Below, piece after piece: positions 55,368 to 64,000 of a DNA stretch of 64,000 nucleotides. How positions within the stretch are numbered: position 1 is the stretch's first letter; each line of letters begins with the position of its first letter. Source of the stretch: Mycobacterium sp. URHB0044 (lineage in GTDB: Bacteria; Actinomycetota; Actinomycetes; Mycobacteriales; Mycobacteriaceae); contig NZ_JIAW01000002.1 of NCBI RefSeq assembly GCF_000620625.1, forward strand, positions 62,001 to 126,000, given 5' to 3'. Under the pieces are notes generated by a model. The model had not been told where the DNA came from and did no database searches. It was given only the letters and a program-made list of their open reading frames with translations. The translations under genes and the position numbers were made by a program.

Positions 55368-56792
55368 ATGCCGGTACTGGGTGAGCACGCGGTCGTTCTC
55401 GGGGCAAGCATGGGCGGCCTGCTCGCCGCGAGGGTGCTTGCCGACCACTTCAAGGCCGTCACCGTGGTCGAAAGGGACGCGTTGTCCGACGACCCGTGCA
55501 ACCGGCGCGGTGTGCCACAGGGCCGGCACGTCCACGCTCTACTGCCACGTGGCGCTCAGATTCTGGAAGAGTTCTTTCCGGCGATACTCGACGAGCTAGT
55601 GGCCGACGGAGCTCCTGTTTGGGACGACGGGGATCTCTCGAGGTTCTACTTGTCCTACAGCGGCCACGAATCGATCCGCACCGGCAGGTTCCCTGGCGAC
55701 TACAAGTCAGTGGCGATGTACATGGCGAGCAGACCGTTCCTGGAGTGCCATGTGCGACGGCGCCTGCAGGCGATGTCCAACGTGACGGTCCTCGGCGGAC
55801 ACGATGCGGCCGAGCTGACGGCCTCTGCGGACCGCACTCGCGTCACCGGCGTGCGGGTGATCGACCGCGACGGTGGCGCTCAGCGGGAGATCGCGGCCGA
55901 CTTGGTCATGGATGCGATGGGCCGCGCTGCGCACACACCAGCCTTCCTGGACGGCCTCGGATACGGGCGACCGGTGGAGGACCACGTCGTCATGCACACC
56001 ACCTATGTCAGCCAACTGCTGCGGATCCCGCCGGGGACCCTGACGGAAATGCTGGTTCTTATCAGTCCTGCCCCCGGCCGGCCAACCGGGATGTTTCTCA
56101 CCGGCTACGAGGACGACACCTGGATCTTCACGGTCTTCGGGATGGTGGGGCACGAGCCGCCCCGCGACCTGGAGGGAATGCTGTCGTTCGCGCAGGGGTA
56201 CGCCCCGCCGCACCTGCTCGCGGCGGTACGGGCAGGCGAACCGATCGCTCCCGTGGTGCAACACCGCATGCCGTCGAGCCAGTGGCGCCGTTACGACAAG
56301 ATGCGGCGATTCCCCGACGGTCTGCTCGTCTGCGGCGACGCCATCTGCAGCTTCAATCCGATCTACGGGCAGGGTATGTCGGTAGCCGCATTGGACGCGT
56401 TGGCTCTGCGCGAGGCGCTGCGGCACGGCGTCGCTGACTTGCCGCGCCGTTACTTCCGCGCCGCGGCGAAGTCGATCGGTGTGGCCTGGCAGCTCGCGGC
56501 GGGTTCCGACCTGGCCTTCCCAGAGGTGGAAGGACGACGAACGCCGGCGATGCGAGTCAGCAACCGGCTCGTCGATTCGGTACTGACCGCCTGCGAGACC
56601 GACAGAATGGTCGGCGCCCAATTCTTCAGGGTCAGCGCCCTCATCGACCCACCCACCCGGCTATTGAGACCGTCATTCATCTCCCGAGTGGCGACCGTCA
56701 ACCTGCGTCGTGGACAACGTGATTCGCGTCCTCAACACGCCGGTGCACGGACCCTTCCCGGGAATCGAACACCCGAGGTGCCCATCAAATGA
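55368..56792 (+). CDS. FAD-dependent oxidoreductase (hydroxylase/geranylgeranyl-reductase type)
   Basis: A 474-residue flavoprotein. The N-terminal FAD motif is AVVLGASMGGLLAARVLADHFKAVTVVER, with an unusual Ala-Ser in the GxGxxG region (GASMGG). A VPQGRHVHALLPRGAQILEEFFP block and the second FAD motif FPDGLLVCGDAICSFNPIYGQGMSVAALDA place it with the aromatic-hydroxylase/squalene-monooxygenase-like group. The C-terminal about 25 residues look unlike the family and overlap an inverted repeat. The ATG at 55368 is 35 nt after a -10-like box. Substrate unknown. Confidence 0.85.
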   Translation: MPVLGEHAVVLGASMGGLLAARVLADHFKAVTVVERDALSDDPCNRRGVPQGRHVHALLPRGAQILEEFFPAILDELVADGAPVWDDGDLSRFYLSYSGHESIRTGRFPGDYKSVAMYMASRPFLECHVRRRLQAMSNVTVLGGHDAAELTASADRTRVTGVRVIDRDGGAQREIAADLVMDAMGRAAHTPAFLDGLGYGRPVEDHVVMHTTYVSQLLRIPPGTLTEMLVLISPAPGRPTGMFLTGYEDDTWIFTVFGMVGHEPPRDLEGMLSFAQGYAPPHLLAAVRAGEPIAPVVQHRMPSSQWRRYDKMRRFPDGLLVCGDAICSFNPIYGQGMSVAALDALALREALRHGVADLPRRYFRAAAKSIGVAWQLAAGSDLAFPEVEGRRTPAMRVSNRLVDSVLTACETDRMVGAQFFRVSALIDPPTRLLRPSFISRVATVNLRRGQRDSRPQHAGARTLPGNRTPEVPIK

Positions 56793-56822
56793 TCCTGGCG
56801 CAGCGTGACGCTGTGCCAGGAT
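56792..56822. promoter_or_regulatory. 14-bp hairpin between the FAD gene and the hydrolase
   Basis: ATCCTGGCGCAGCG (56792-56805) and CGCTGTGCCAGGAT (56809-56822) pair over 14 bp with one G-T mismatch and a TGA loop. The first arm abuts the FAD gene stop. It ends 7 bp before the hydrolase start at 56830. It could terminate or attenuate transcription, but has no T-run. Confidence 0.55.
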
Positions 56823-56829
56823 GGCAGCC

Positions 56830-57576
56830 ATGACAATCGTTCTGGTGCATGGCAATCCCGAGAGTGACGCGCTGTGGGACCCGATGGTCGATGCCCTCGG
56901 TCGCACGGATGTGGTGCGGTTGTCGCCTCCGGGATTCGGTGCACCACTGCCCGACGACTTCCCGGCGACCCATCTCGCCTACCGCGACTGGCTCGAAGCC
57001 GAGCTGGAAGGAATTGCCGAGCCGGTCGACCTCGTCGGGCACGACTGGGGCGGCGGCCACGTGGTGAACGTGGCGATGCACAGACCCGAGCTTGTGCGCA
57101 GCTGGGCGAGTGACGCCGTCGGGTTATTCGACCCCGACTACGTCTGGCACGACCTCGCACAGGTCTGGCAGACGCCCGGCGCCGGCGAGGAACTCGTGGA
57201 CACCATGTTCGGCGGCACGGTTGAGGACCGCACTGCGCAGCTGGCCGCGCTGGGCATACCCACCGACGTCGCCACGTCGATCGCCGCAGTGCAGGGGCCC
57301 GAGATGGGGCGGGCGGTCCTGCTGCTGTACCGGTCGGCGGCTCAGCCCGCGATGGCCGAAGCCGGTCGGGCGCTGGAGAACGCGGCGGCGCGGCCGGGCC
57401 TTTCGATACTGGCCACCGGGGACCCCTACATCGGCTCGGACGAGGCCCGGCGTCGGACGGCCGACCGTGCCGGTGCGCGCACGGAAGTGCTTGACGGCCT
57501 TGGACACTGGTGGATGGTTCAGGATCCGGCGCGCAGCGCGGAGGCCCTCACCCGCTTCTGGGAGACCGTCGGCTAG
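56830..57576 (+). CDS. Alpha/beta hydrolase
   Basis: A 248-residue hydrolase. The HGNP oxyanion motif (VLVHGNPESDALW) and the GHDWGGG nucleophile elbow put an Asp at the active site, as in epoxide hydrolases and haloalkane dehalogenases. The His is in LDGLGHWWMVQDP. The cap-domain region is short. The second ATG (56830) gives MTIVLVHG. The ATG at 56821 lies inside the hairpin stem and is less likely. Function is otherwise unknown, and epoxide-hydrolase activity is a family-based guess. It is followed by dapB. Confidence 0.85.
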   Translation: MTIVLVHGNPESDALWDPMVDALGRTDVVRLSPPGFGAPLPDDFPATHLAYRDWLEAELEGIAEPVDLVGHDWGGGHVVNVAMHRPELVRSWASDAVGLFDPDYVWHDLAQVWQTPGAGEELVDTMFGGTVEDRTAQLAALGIPTDVATSIAAVQGPEMGRAVLLLYRSAAQPAMAEAGRALENAAARPGLSILATGDPYIGSDEARRRTADRAGARTEVLDGLGHWWMVQDPARSAEALTRFWETVG

Positions 57577-58807
<1,231 letters not shown>

Positions 58808-58811
<4 letters not shown>

Positions 58812-59260
58812 CCACGTTGCTCGTCGTGCATCACACGCCGTCGCCGCACATGCAGGAGATGTTCGAGGCGGTCCTGTCGGGAGCGACCGATCCCGAGATC
58901 GAGGGCGTGGATGTCGTGCGCCGGCCTGCGCTCACCGTGTCGCCGTCCGACGTGCTTGCCGCAGACGGTTATCTGCTGGGCAGCCCGGCCAACCTCGGGT
59001 ACATGAGCGGTGCTCTCAAGCACGCGTTCGACGTCTGCTACTACCCCTGCCTGGATGCCACCCGCGGCCGACCCTTCGGCCTGTACCTCCACGGCAACGA
59101 GGGCACCGAGGGGGCCGAGAACGGCGTCACCGCCATCACCACCGGTCTGGGTTGGGTCAAAGCGGCCGAATACGTCGTGGTGTCGGGGAAACCGACCAAG
59201 GCAGATCTCGAGTCCTGTTGGAATCTGGGCGCGACGGTGGCCGCGCAGTTGATGGAGTGA
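58808..59260 (+). CDS. Flavodoxin-like reductase, Rv2771c-like
   Basis: A 150-residue flavodoxin-fold protein. The FMN phosphate loop is VVHHTPSPHMQEMFEAVL, and later loops are DGYLLGSPANLGYMSGALKHAFD and YLHGNEGTEGAENG, which match the NADPH-dependent FMN reductase class. It overlaps the upstream membrane-protein gene as GTGA. Likely an electron carrier or quinone/flavin reductase in the cytoplasm. Partner unknown. Corresponds to M. tuberculosis Rv2771c. Confidence 0.87.
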
Positions 59261-59293
59261 CGCGAATTTGAGCATCCTTTGAGGCGCGCCGCA

Positions 59294-59299
59294 TAACTT
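59294..59299 (+). promoter_or_regulatory. -10 box of the 59306 lipoprotein gene, leaderless configuration
   Basis: TAACTT ends 6 nt before the ATG at 59306, with no Shine-Dalgarno sequence. Confidence 0.4.
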
Positions 59300-59305
59300 G
59301 CCGTC

Positions 59306-60346
59306 ATGCAACGCGCGACTCGCCGACGACCGGCCGCTGCCATCGCCCTACTAGGCGTGCTCGTCGCGGCGGGGTGCAGCTCGCAACACGCCGCCCAGCC
59401 GTCGCCCCAGGCGTCGTCGAGCTCGGCCAGCACCTCGGTCGCCCCGGCACCGTCGTCGACCACCGTCACCCAGTTCGATCCGCAGTGGATGGGGCTGGCG
59501 CCCAATCAGCCGGAGGGCTGGAACGAACTCAACCGGCGGGTCACGGGCGAGTTCCAACAATTCAGCCTGCGGCCGGCCGACGAGACCGAGCGAAGGTTCG
59601 ACTGCAACGGATGCGCGCCGTGGACCGTCGACCTAACCGCCTATGCCCCAGGCAAATTCGATCCCGCGGAAGCGCGGGCGGGTCAGCCGGTGAACGTCAA
59701 CGGCGAGGGCGACGGCTTCCTCACCGAAGACCCCGACGAGCACACCGCCACGTTGACGTGGCCATACGCGGACCACGCGTGGGCGACGGTGAAGGGTTTG
59801 ACCGCCGCGACCACCCAACTCGACCGCATGCTCGAACTCGCCCATGCCCTCAAGCCCGCGGAACGCACCCCGATTCGGCTGCCGATGAGCATGCCGGACG
59901 TACCCGCGAACATGCCGTTGGCGGAGATCAACGTCGACGGGACGGGGAGCTACGGCACCGTGATCACCTTCGCTGCGTGCGGCAGCCGCGTCAACGGCGG
60001 CGCGGGCGACTGCGTGCGCCAACCCAACGTCGAGACCATGAGTGTGCACTTCTGGCCGTCCGACAGTCTTGACCGGCACTTCCAGGAGGACGAGGCGGTG
60101 CCGATGACGATCGGCGGCAAGGACGGCTTCTTCGATGACGCACTGAACGGGGCAGGCGATCACGCAGCCGTGCAGGTTGCGCCAGGCATGCTGGCGGTCT
60201 TCGACAGCGGCGTGGGTGAGGTTTTCCGCACCGGCGATCCTCCGCAGCCGCCGACGAGGCTCAAGAGCATTCTCGCGACGCTCGAGTGGGTGCCGGATCC
60301 TGCGGACGAGATGACGTGGCGCCCCGTCTCCGAGTGGGCGAAATAA
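59306..60346 (+). CDS. Lipoprotein of unknown function
   Basis: A 346-residue exported lipoprotein. The signal MQRATRRRPAAAIALLGVLVAAGC has a lipobox VAAGC. A Ser/Pro/Ala linker follows (residues about 27-52). The mature region holds two Cys pairs (RFDCNGCAPW and AACGSRVNGGAGDCVR). No catalytic motif is recognised. It stands alone after the dapB cluster. Confidence 0.8.
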   Translation: MQRATRRRPAAAIALLGVLVAAGCSSQHAAQPSPQASSSSASTSVAPAPSSTTVTQFDPQWMGLAPNQPEGWNELNRRVTGEFQQFSLRPADETERRFDCNGCAPWTVDLTAYAPGKFDPAEARAGQPVNVNGEGDGFLTEDPDEHTATLTWPYADHAWATVKGLTAATTQLDRMLELAHALKPAERTPIRLPMSMPDVPANMPLAEINVDGTGSYGTVITFAACGSRVNGGAGDCVRQPNVETMSVHFWPSDSLDRHFQEDEAVPMTIGGKDGFFDDALNGAGDHAAVQVAPGMLAVFDSGVGEVFRTGDPPQPPTRLKSILATLEWVPDPADEMTWRPVSEWAK

Positions 60347-60381
60347 CGCAACGGCGGCTGTCGACGCTGTAGAAAGCAGGC

Positions 60382-60840
60382 ATGCCTGGAATCGCCGAAC
60401 TCGCCCTTGGAGCCGCTCCCATCGCGGGTGGTGCACTGCTCGGCATCGCGGCGGGCAGCTTCAAGGGGCCGGACTACCGCGCGCTGATCAAGCAGGATCT
60501 CGATCTGCTGGAACGGTTGCCCGCCGACCAGGTCGAGCGGCGCGCCAACTTGCAGCGCAGCATCGATCAGCGCATCGACGACCTGATCATGTCAGCAGAG
60601 AAGAGCAGGGAACTGCGTGAGATCGCCGCGTCCTACAAGGGCAACTGGCGTGACATCGTGGTGTTCATCTGCGCCGTGTTGTTCACGATCGTCTGGTGGA
60701 ACGTCAGCCACAGCCGATCGAACTGGCTGCTGATGTTCATCGTGATGATCGTGCTCATGGTGGTGGCGGGCGCCTATGCGGCACGCGGTATCTGGCGGGC
60801 GCTTCGGGCGCTGATCCGCCACCACGACGACGATCAGTAG
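60382..60840 (+). CDS. Membrane protein of unknown function
   Basis: A 152-residue protein with an N-terminal hydrophobic stretch (AELALGAAPIAGGALLGIAAG), a charged helical middle (ALIKQDLDLLERLPADQVERRANLQRSIDQRIDDLIMSAEKSRELREIA), and two C-terminal transmembrane helices (DIVVFICAVLFTIVWWNV and WLLMFIVMIVLMVVAGAYAARGI). A ribosome site GAAAGCAGG lies 2-10 nt before the ATG. Its end overlaps the convergent lyase gene by 7 bp. Not recognised. Confidence 0.8.
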   Translation: MPGIAELALGAAPIAGGALLGIAAGSFKGPDYRALIKQDLDLLERLPADQVERRANLQRSIDQRIDDLIMSAEKSRELREIAASYKGNWRDIVVFICAVLFTIVWWNVSHSRSNWLLMFIVMIVLMVVAGAYAARGIWRALRALIRHHDDDQ

Positions 60841-61751
60841 TGGTAGGTGTCCGACGGCGCGGGCACGTGATCCGGATCGTCGCTGAACTCGGATTCGTGG
60901 ATGCCGTACGCCTTCGCCAGGTCGAGGATCTTGTTGGCGCGGGCGATGCGCGGCAGGTCTGAGCCGTTGCGGATCTCGCCGCCGTCGCGCTGGAATTCGG
61001 CGAAGAACTCCTTGGCCCAGACGATCTCGTCCTGCGACGGCGAGAGGCCTTCGTTCACGGTGGGGCACTGGTCCGGCGTCAGGCAGATCTTGCCGGTCAT
61101 GCCGAATTCGGCGGATACCGCGGTGGCCTCACTGAGCTTCAGTGCGCTCGATCCGACAGTCGGCCCATCGATCGCGCTCGGCAGGTGAGCAGCCTTGGCC
61201 GCGATGGTGAAGCGCGAGCGGGCGTACGCCAGGGTGGCGGGGTTGTCCCCGAAACCGGTGTCGCGGCGGAAGTCGCCGATGCCGAAGGCGAGCCGGAAGG
61301 TGCCCTTGGCCGCAGCGATCTCCGTGATGCGCTCCAGTCCGCGGGCCGTCTCCACCAGCGCCACCAACGGCACGCCGGGCAACCGTTTGGCGGTCTCGGA
61401 GATGTGGTCGACGGACTCCACCATCGCCAGCATCACCCCGCCGACCGAGGTCTTGGACAGCATCTCGAGGTCGTCGGCCCACCACGGAGTGCCGAAGCCG
61501 TTGACGCGGACCCAATCGGTGTTGCCTGCGCCCAGCCAGTTGATTACGTTGTCGCGCGCGGCGGCCTTGTCCTTCGGGGCGACCGCATCCTCGATGTCGA
61601 GGACGATGATGTCGGCTCGGGAGTGAGCGGCAGGCGCGAACCGGTCGAACTGGGCGCCGTTGACCAGCAGCCAGCTCCTGGCGAGTACCGGGTCGATGCG
61701 GAATCCCGGCTCGCTGGGGTCTGATTCGTTGACGCTGGTCTGGTCGTACAC
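60834..61751 (-). CDS. HpcH/HpaI-family (CitE-like) aldolase/lyase
   Basis: A 305-residue CitE-type TIM-barrel enzyme acting on CoA thioesters of malyl or citramalyl type. Visible: RSWLLVNGAQFDRF (CoA/Arg region), DIIVLDIEDAVAPKDKAAAR (metal-binding DIEDAV), RVNGFGTPWWADDLEML (R-x-N), LVALVETARGLERITEIAA (VETA with the second Glu) and FGIGDFRRDTGFG. The GTG at 61751 (VYDQTSVN) is the best start. The exact substrate is unknown. Confidence 0.88.
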   Translation of the reverse strand: MYDQTSVNESDPSEPGFRIDPVLARSWLLVNGAQFDRFAPAAHSRADIIVLDIEDAVAPKDKAAARDNVINWLGAGNTDWVRVNGFGTPWWADDLEMLSKTSVGGVMLAMVESVDHISETAKRLPGVPLVALVETARGLERITEIAAAKGTFRLAFGIGDFRRDTGFGDNPATLAYARSRFTIAAKAAHLPSAIDGPTVGSSALKLSEATAVSAEFGMTGKICLTPDQCPTVNEGLSPSQDEIVWAKEFFAEFQRDGGEIRNGSDLPRIARANKILDLAKAYGIHESEFSDDPDHVPAPSDTYHY

Positions 61752-61805
61752 CCGTTCATGGTCGCCTACTGCGCCACGATCAGGCAAAGCGGGCCGACGC
61801 GCGGG

Positions 61806-62543
61806 TCAACCCAACTTGGCGCCGAAGAAGGACTCCATCGCATTCCAGTGCCGCTGAGCGGCGGCCACGTCGTAAGGGCCATTGTCGGGAACCGCGAAAC
61901 CGTGTCCGGCAGCGTAGTTCTCGATGGTGTGTTCGACGCCGGCAGCGGTCAGCGCCTTGTCGAGGGTCTCTGCGTGCTCGGCGGTGAACGACGCGTCGTT
62001 CTCGGCGCCGCCCACGTACACCGCGGCCTGGATCTGATCGGCCAGCAGGTGCGGGCTGCCCGGATCGTCGGACGCGAGGCCGCCGCCGTGGAACGACATG
62101 GCCGCGGCGACCCGGTCGGGGACCCGGCCGGCGACGACCAACGACGTGCGTCCACCCATGCAATAGCCGGTGGTGCCGAACGTGGCGCCGGTGACCTCGG
62201 GCCGGGACTCGAGGTAGTCGAAGAACGCCGTGGCGTCGCTGGCCATGAGGTCCGGCGTGATCTTCGAAATCATCGTGAACAGCCGTTGGCGTTCGGCTTG
62301 GTCGGTGAAGACCGTGGCCATCTCGAACGGCGTCCATTCGCCGTCGCGGTAGTAGACGTCCGGGAGCAGCACGGCGTAGCCGTAGTCAGCCAGCCTCTCC
62401 GCCATGTCACGGAAGACCGAGCGCGTCCCGCCGGCGTCCGGATACATCACCACGCCGGGCCACGGGCCGGTCCCCTCGGGGGTGGCTAGCGTGACGGGAC
62501 ATTCCCCGTCGGCAGTGGTGATGGTGTCTGCGGTCGTCGGCAT
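61806..62543 (-). CDS. Dienelactone hydrolase-family protein
   Basis: A 245-residue alpha/beta hydrolase of the DLH class. The nucleophile is Cys in TFGTTGYCMGGRTSLVVAG, with Asp and His later (YVGGAENDASFT, NYAAGHGFAV). Known members open dienelactones, and many act on other small esters. The gene lies upstream (on its strand) of the CitE-like lyase, 54 bp apart, so the two could be co-transcribed. Divergent thyA begins 42 bp away. Confidence 0.9.
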   Translation of the reverse strand: MPTTADTITTADGECPVTLATPEGTGPWPGVVMYPDAGGTRSVFRDMAERLADYGYAVLLPDVYYRDGEWTPFEMATVFTDQAERQRLFTMISKITPDLMASDATAFFDYLESRPEVTGATFGTTGYCMGGRTSLVVAGRVPDRVAAAMSFHGGGLASDDPGSPHLLADQIQAAVYVGGAENDASFTAEHAETLDKALTAAGVEHTIENYAAGHGFAVPDNGPYDVAAAQRHWNAMESFFGAKLG

Positions 62544-62572
62544 GCCCTCCGTTCTACTCCACGCTCTGGACG

Positions 62573-62578
62573 TAAGCT
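62573..62578 (+). promoter_or_regulatory. -10 box of thyA-dfrA, leaderless configuration
   Basis: TAAGCT ends 6 nt before the thyA GTG at 62585. No ribosome binding site is seen. Confidence 0.5.
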
Positions 62579-62584
62579 TGGCGA

Positions 62585-63397
62585 GTGCCGATCGCTGCGC
62601 CGATTCCGACGCCCTACGAGGATCTCCTGAGGTTGGTCCTCGAGACCGGTACCCCGAAGTCCGACCGCACGGGCACGGGAACGCGAAGCCTGTTCGGCCA
62701 TCAGATGCGCTACGACCTGGCCTCGGGGTTCCCGCTGATCACCACCAAGAAGGTGCACACCAAGTCGATCGTCTACGAGTTGCTGTGGTTCCTGCGCGGC
62801 GATTCCAACATCGGTTGGCTGCATGAGCACGGCATCACCATCTGGGATGAATGGGCTTCTCCGACAGGCGATCTCGGACCGGTATACGGCGTGCAGTGGC
62901 GGTCCTGGCCGACGCCCACCGGCGAGCACATCGACCAGATCAGCGCTGCACTCGAGCTGCTGAAGAGCGATCCCGACTCGCGGCGCAACATCGTGTCGGC
63001 CTGGAACGTCGGGGAGATCCCGCAGATGGCGCTGCCGCCGTGCCACGCCTTCTTCCAGTTCTACGTCGCGGACGGCAAGCTGTCCTGCCAGCTGTATCAG
63101 CGCAGTGCGGACCTGTTCCTCGGCGTCCCGTTCAACATCGCCAGCTATGCGTTGTTGACGCACATGATGGCGGCGCAGGCGGGGCTCGGCGTGGGGGAGT
63201 TCGTCTGGACCGGCGGCGACTGCCACATCTACGACAACCACGTCGAGCAGGTCACCCTGCAACTCAGCCGTGAGCCGCGGCCCTACCCGCAACTCGTTCT
63301 CGCGCACCGTGATTCGATCTTCGACTACACCTACGAAGACATCGAGATCATGAACTACGATCCACACCCGGCGATCAAGGCTCCCGTCGCCGTATGA
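62585..63397 (+). CDS. thyA: Thymidylate synthase ThyA
   Basis: A 270-residue folate-dependent enzyme methylating dUMP to dTMP. The catalytic Cys is C153 in [14 protein letters not shown]. dUMP-binding residues are in [26 protein letters not shown] and [14 protein letters not shown], and the folate end is [14 protein letters not shown]. The GTG start gives seven extra residues compared with M. tuberculosis ThyA (263 aa). ATGA overlap with dfrA, whose product recycles the dihydrofolate it makes. Confidence 0.98.
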   Translation: MPIAAPIPTPYEDLLRLVLETGTPKSDRTGTGTRSLFGHQMRYDLASGFPLITTKKVHTKSIVYELLWFLRGDSNIGWLHEHGITIWDEWASPTGDLGPVYGVQWRSWPTPTGEHIDQISAALELLKSDPDSRRNIVSAWNVGEIPQMALPPCHAFFQFYVADGKLSCQLYQRSADLFLGVPFNIASYALLTHMMAAQAGLGVGEFVWTGGDCHIYDNHVEQVTLQLSREPRPYPQLVLAHRDSIFDYTYEDIEIMNYDPHPAIKAPVAV

Positions 63398-63882
63398 CGG
63401 GGTCGGTCGGGCTGATCTGGGCCCAGTCGAGCTCTGGCGTCATCGGCCGTGACAACGGCATCCCGTGGCGGCTGCCCGAGGACCAGGCGCGGTTCAAGGA
63501 GCTGACCCTCGGGCACACCGTGGTGATGGGGCGGTTGACCTGGGAGTCGCTGCCCGCGAAGGTGCGGCCACTGCCGGGACGCAGAAATGTCGTAGTGACG
63601 CGGCAAGATGACTTCATGGCTGACGGAGCGACCGTGGTGGGTGGCCTCGACGAGGCGCTCGCCGATGAGGAGAACTGGGTGATCGGGGGCGCGCAGATCT
63701 ACGCGCTGGCCCTGCCGATCGCCACTCGGTGCGAGGTCACCGAGGTGGACATCGACTTGCCACGCCAGGACGACGACGCGGTGGCGCCGCTGCTCGGCGA
63801 AGACTGGGCTGGTTCGACGGGGGACTGGCTGACCAGTGCGTCGGGCCTGCGGTACCGGTTCCTGAGCTACTCGCGGCGATGA
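63394..63882 (+). CDS. dfrA: Dihydrofolate reductase
   Basis: A 162-residue DHFR of the trimethoprim/methotrexate-target type, making tetrahydrofolate with NADPH. The core is [49 protein letters not shown], with the catalytic Asp at 30 and the NADPH loop [12 protein letters not shown]. It overlaps thyA by ATGA and the next gene by ATGA, forming a three-gene unit with them. Position and length match M. tuberculosis Rv2763c. Confidence 0.98.
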   Translation: MTGSVGLIWAQSSSGVIGRDNGIPWRLPEDQARFKELTLGHTVVMGRLTWESLPAKVRPLPGRRNVVVTRQDDFMADGATVVGGLDEALADEENWVIGGAQIYALALPIATRCEVTEVDIDLPRQDDDAVAPLLGEDWAGSTGDWLTSASGLRYRFLSYSRR

Positions 63883-64000
63883 GGCTGACGGCGGATGCCG
63901 CGCGCCGCACTGCGGTCGCCGCGCAGGGCTTCGGCGAGGCGAAGCCCGCAGGGGCGGTCACCCGGGCGCACCTCCGCAGGCTCGTCTCCCGGATTCAGGT
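63879..64000 (+). CDS. YcaQ-family winged-helix protein, truncated by the window end
   Basis: The first about 40 codons of a gene starting with ATG 63879 (overlapping dfrA as ATGA). The fragment reads [20 protein letters not shown], then [17 protein letters not shown]. This is the usual N-terminus of the YcaQ/winged-helix group (interstrand-crosslink DNA glycosylase family). The rest lies outside the window, so the catalytic motif cannot be checked. Confidence 0.7.
   Translation, partial: MRLTADAARRTAVAAQGFGEAKPAGAVTRAHLRRLVSRIQ

Noticed and set aside
56748..56775. tRNA-like T-arm on the minus strand (GTTCGATTCC) in the FAD gene tail
   Set aside because: The loop sequence matches but the stem has mismatches (2-nt insertion), no acceptor, D or anticodon arms follow, and no CCA end is visible. 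At most a fragment or coincidence.

Overview
The window is chromosomal DNA of a mycobacterium, most likely a rapid-growing Mycolicibacterium-type species. The evidence is high GC content, many GTG starts, 4-base GTGA/ATGA gene overlaps, TANNNT -10 boxes placed 5-8 nt before start codons, and a gene order that follows (mirrored) the M. tuberculosis Rv2846c-Rv2763c segment: efpA, proS, rimP, nusA, ylxR, infB, rbfA, nrnA, dinF, echA16, Rv2795c, pptT, truB, sirR, ribF, rpsO, lppU, gpsI, pepR, ald/aldR, dapB, Rv2772c, Rv2771c, thyA, dfrA. I see no rRNA, tRNA, insertion sequence, prophage or CRISPR array, and no stretch over 300 bp without a gene. The longest gap is the 286-bp gpsI leader.

Layout. 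1-4748: two tandem EfpA-type MFS exporters, a Ppx/GppA-family protein and a carbinolamine-dehydratase-like/VOC fusion. 4776-15471: the translation/transcription block proS, two divergent envelope genes, rimP-nusA-ylxR-infB-rbfA-nrnA and a MATE transporter. 15480-22819: an accessory sugar-type locus where M. tuberculosis carries ugpABCE. It holds a sulfonate-type ABC importer, a LacI regulator, and an operon of a Gfo/Idh/MocA dehydrogenase, a DUF993 protein and a TIM-barrel isomerase. 22832-30245: methyltransferase, EchA, DUF2277/DUF1802, a CocE-type hydrolase, and a TetR/sulfotransferase pair. 30377-41204: conserved core (metallophosphoesterase-PptT-TruB, SirR/RibF, rpsO, lppU, gpsI, pepR). 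41223-50804: beta-lactamase, a membrane-tethered ECF sigma factor, small secreted proteins, ald/aldR, and an APC permease with a zinc alcohol dehydrogenase. 50918-57576: PucR and LuxR/LAL regulators, an FAD oxidoreductase, a hydrolase and a probable 49-residue gene. 57610-64000: dapB cluster, lipoprotein, CitE-like lyase, dienelactone hydrolase, thyA-dfrA and a truncated YcaQ-type gene.

Most interesting points. (1) Two nearly identical LacI-type palindromes (18299-18312 and 19512-19525) lie just downstream of good -35/-10 boxes of the ABC importer and of the catabolic operon, defining one regulon with an unusual transporter/pathway pairing. (2) A 23-bp promoter element is duplicated on both sides of the large LuxR-family gene. 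One copy drives the FAD oxidoreductase. The other precedes, at the same distance, a hidden 49-codon ORF (52391-52540, minus strand). (3) An ECF sigma factor carries its own zinc-finger anti-sigma module, one transmembrane helix and a Pro/Thr-rich outer tail. (4) A TetR gene appears to start at a GTC codon. (5) The infB leader contains two overlapping, mutually exclusive or pseudoknotted helices covering the ribosome binding site.
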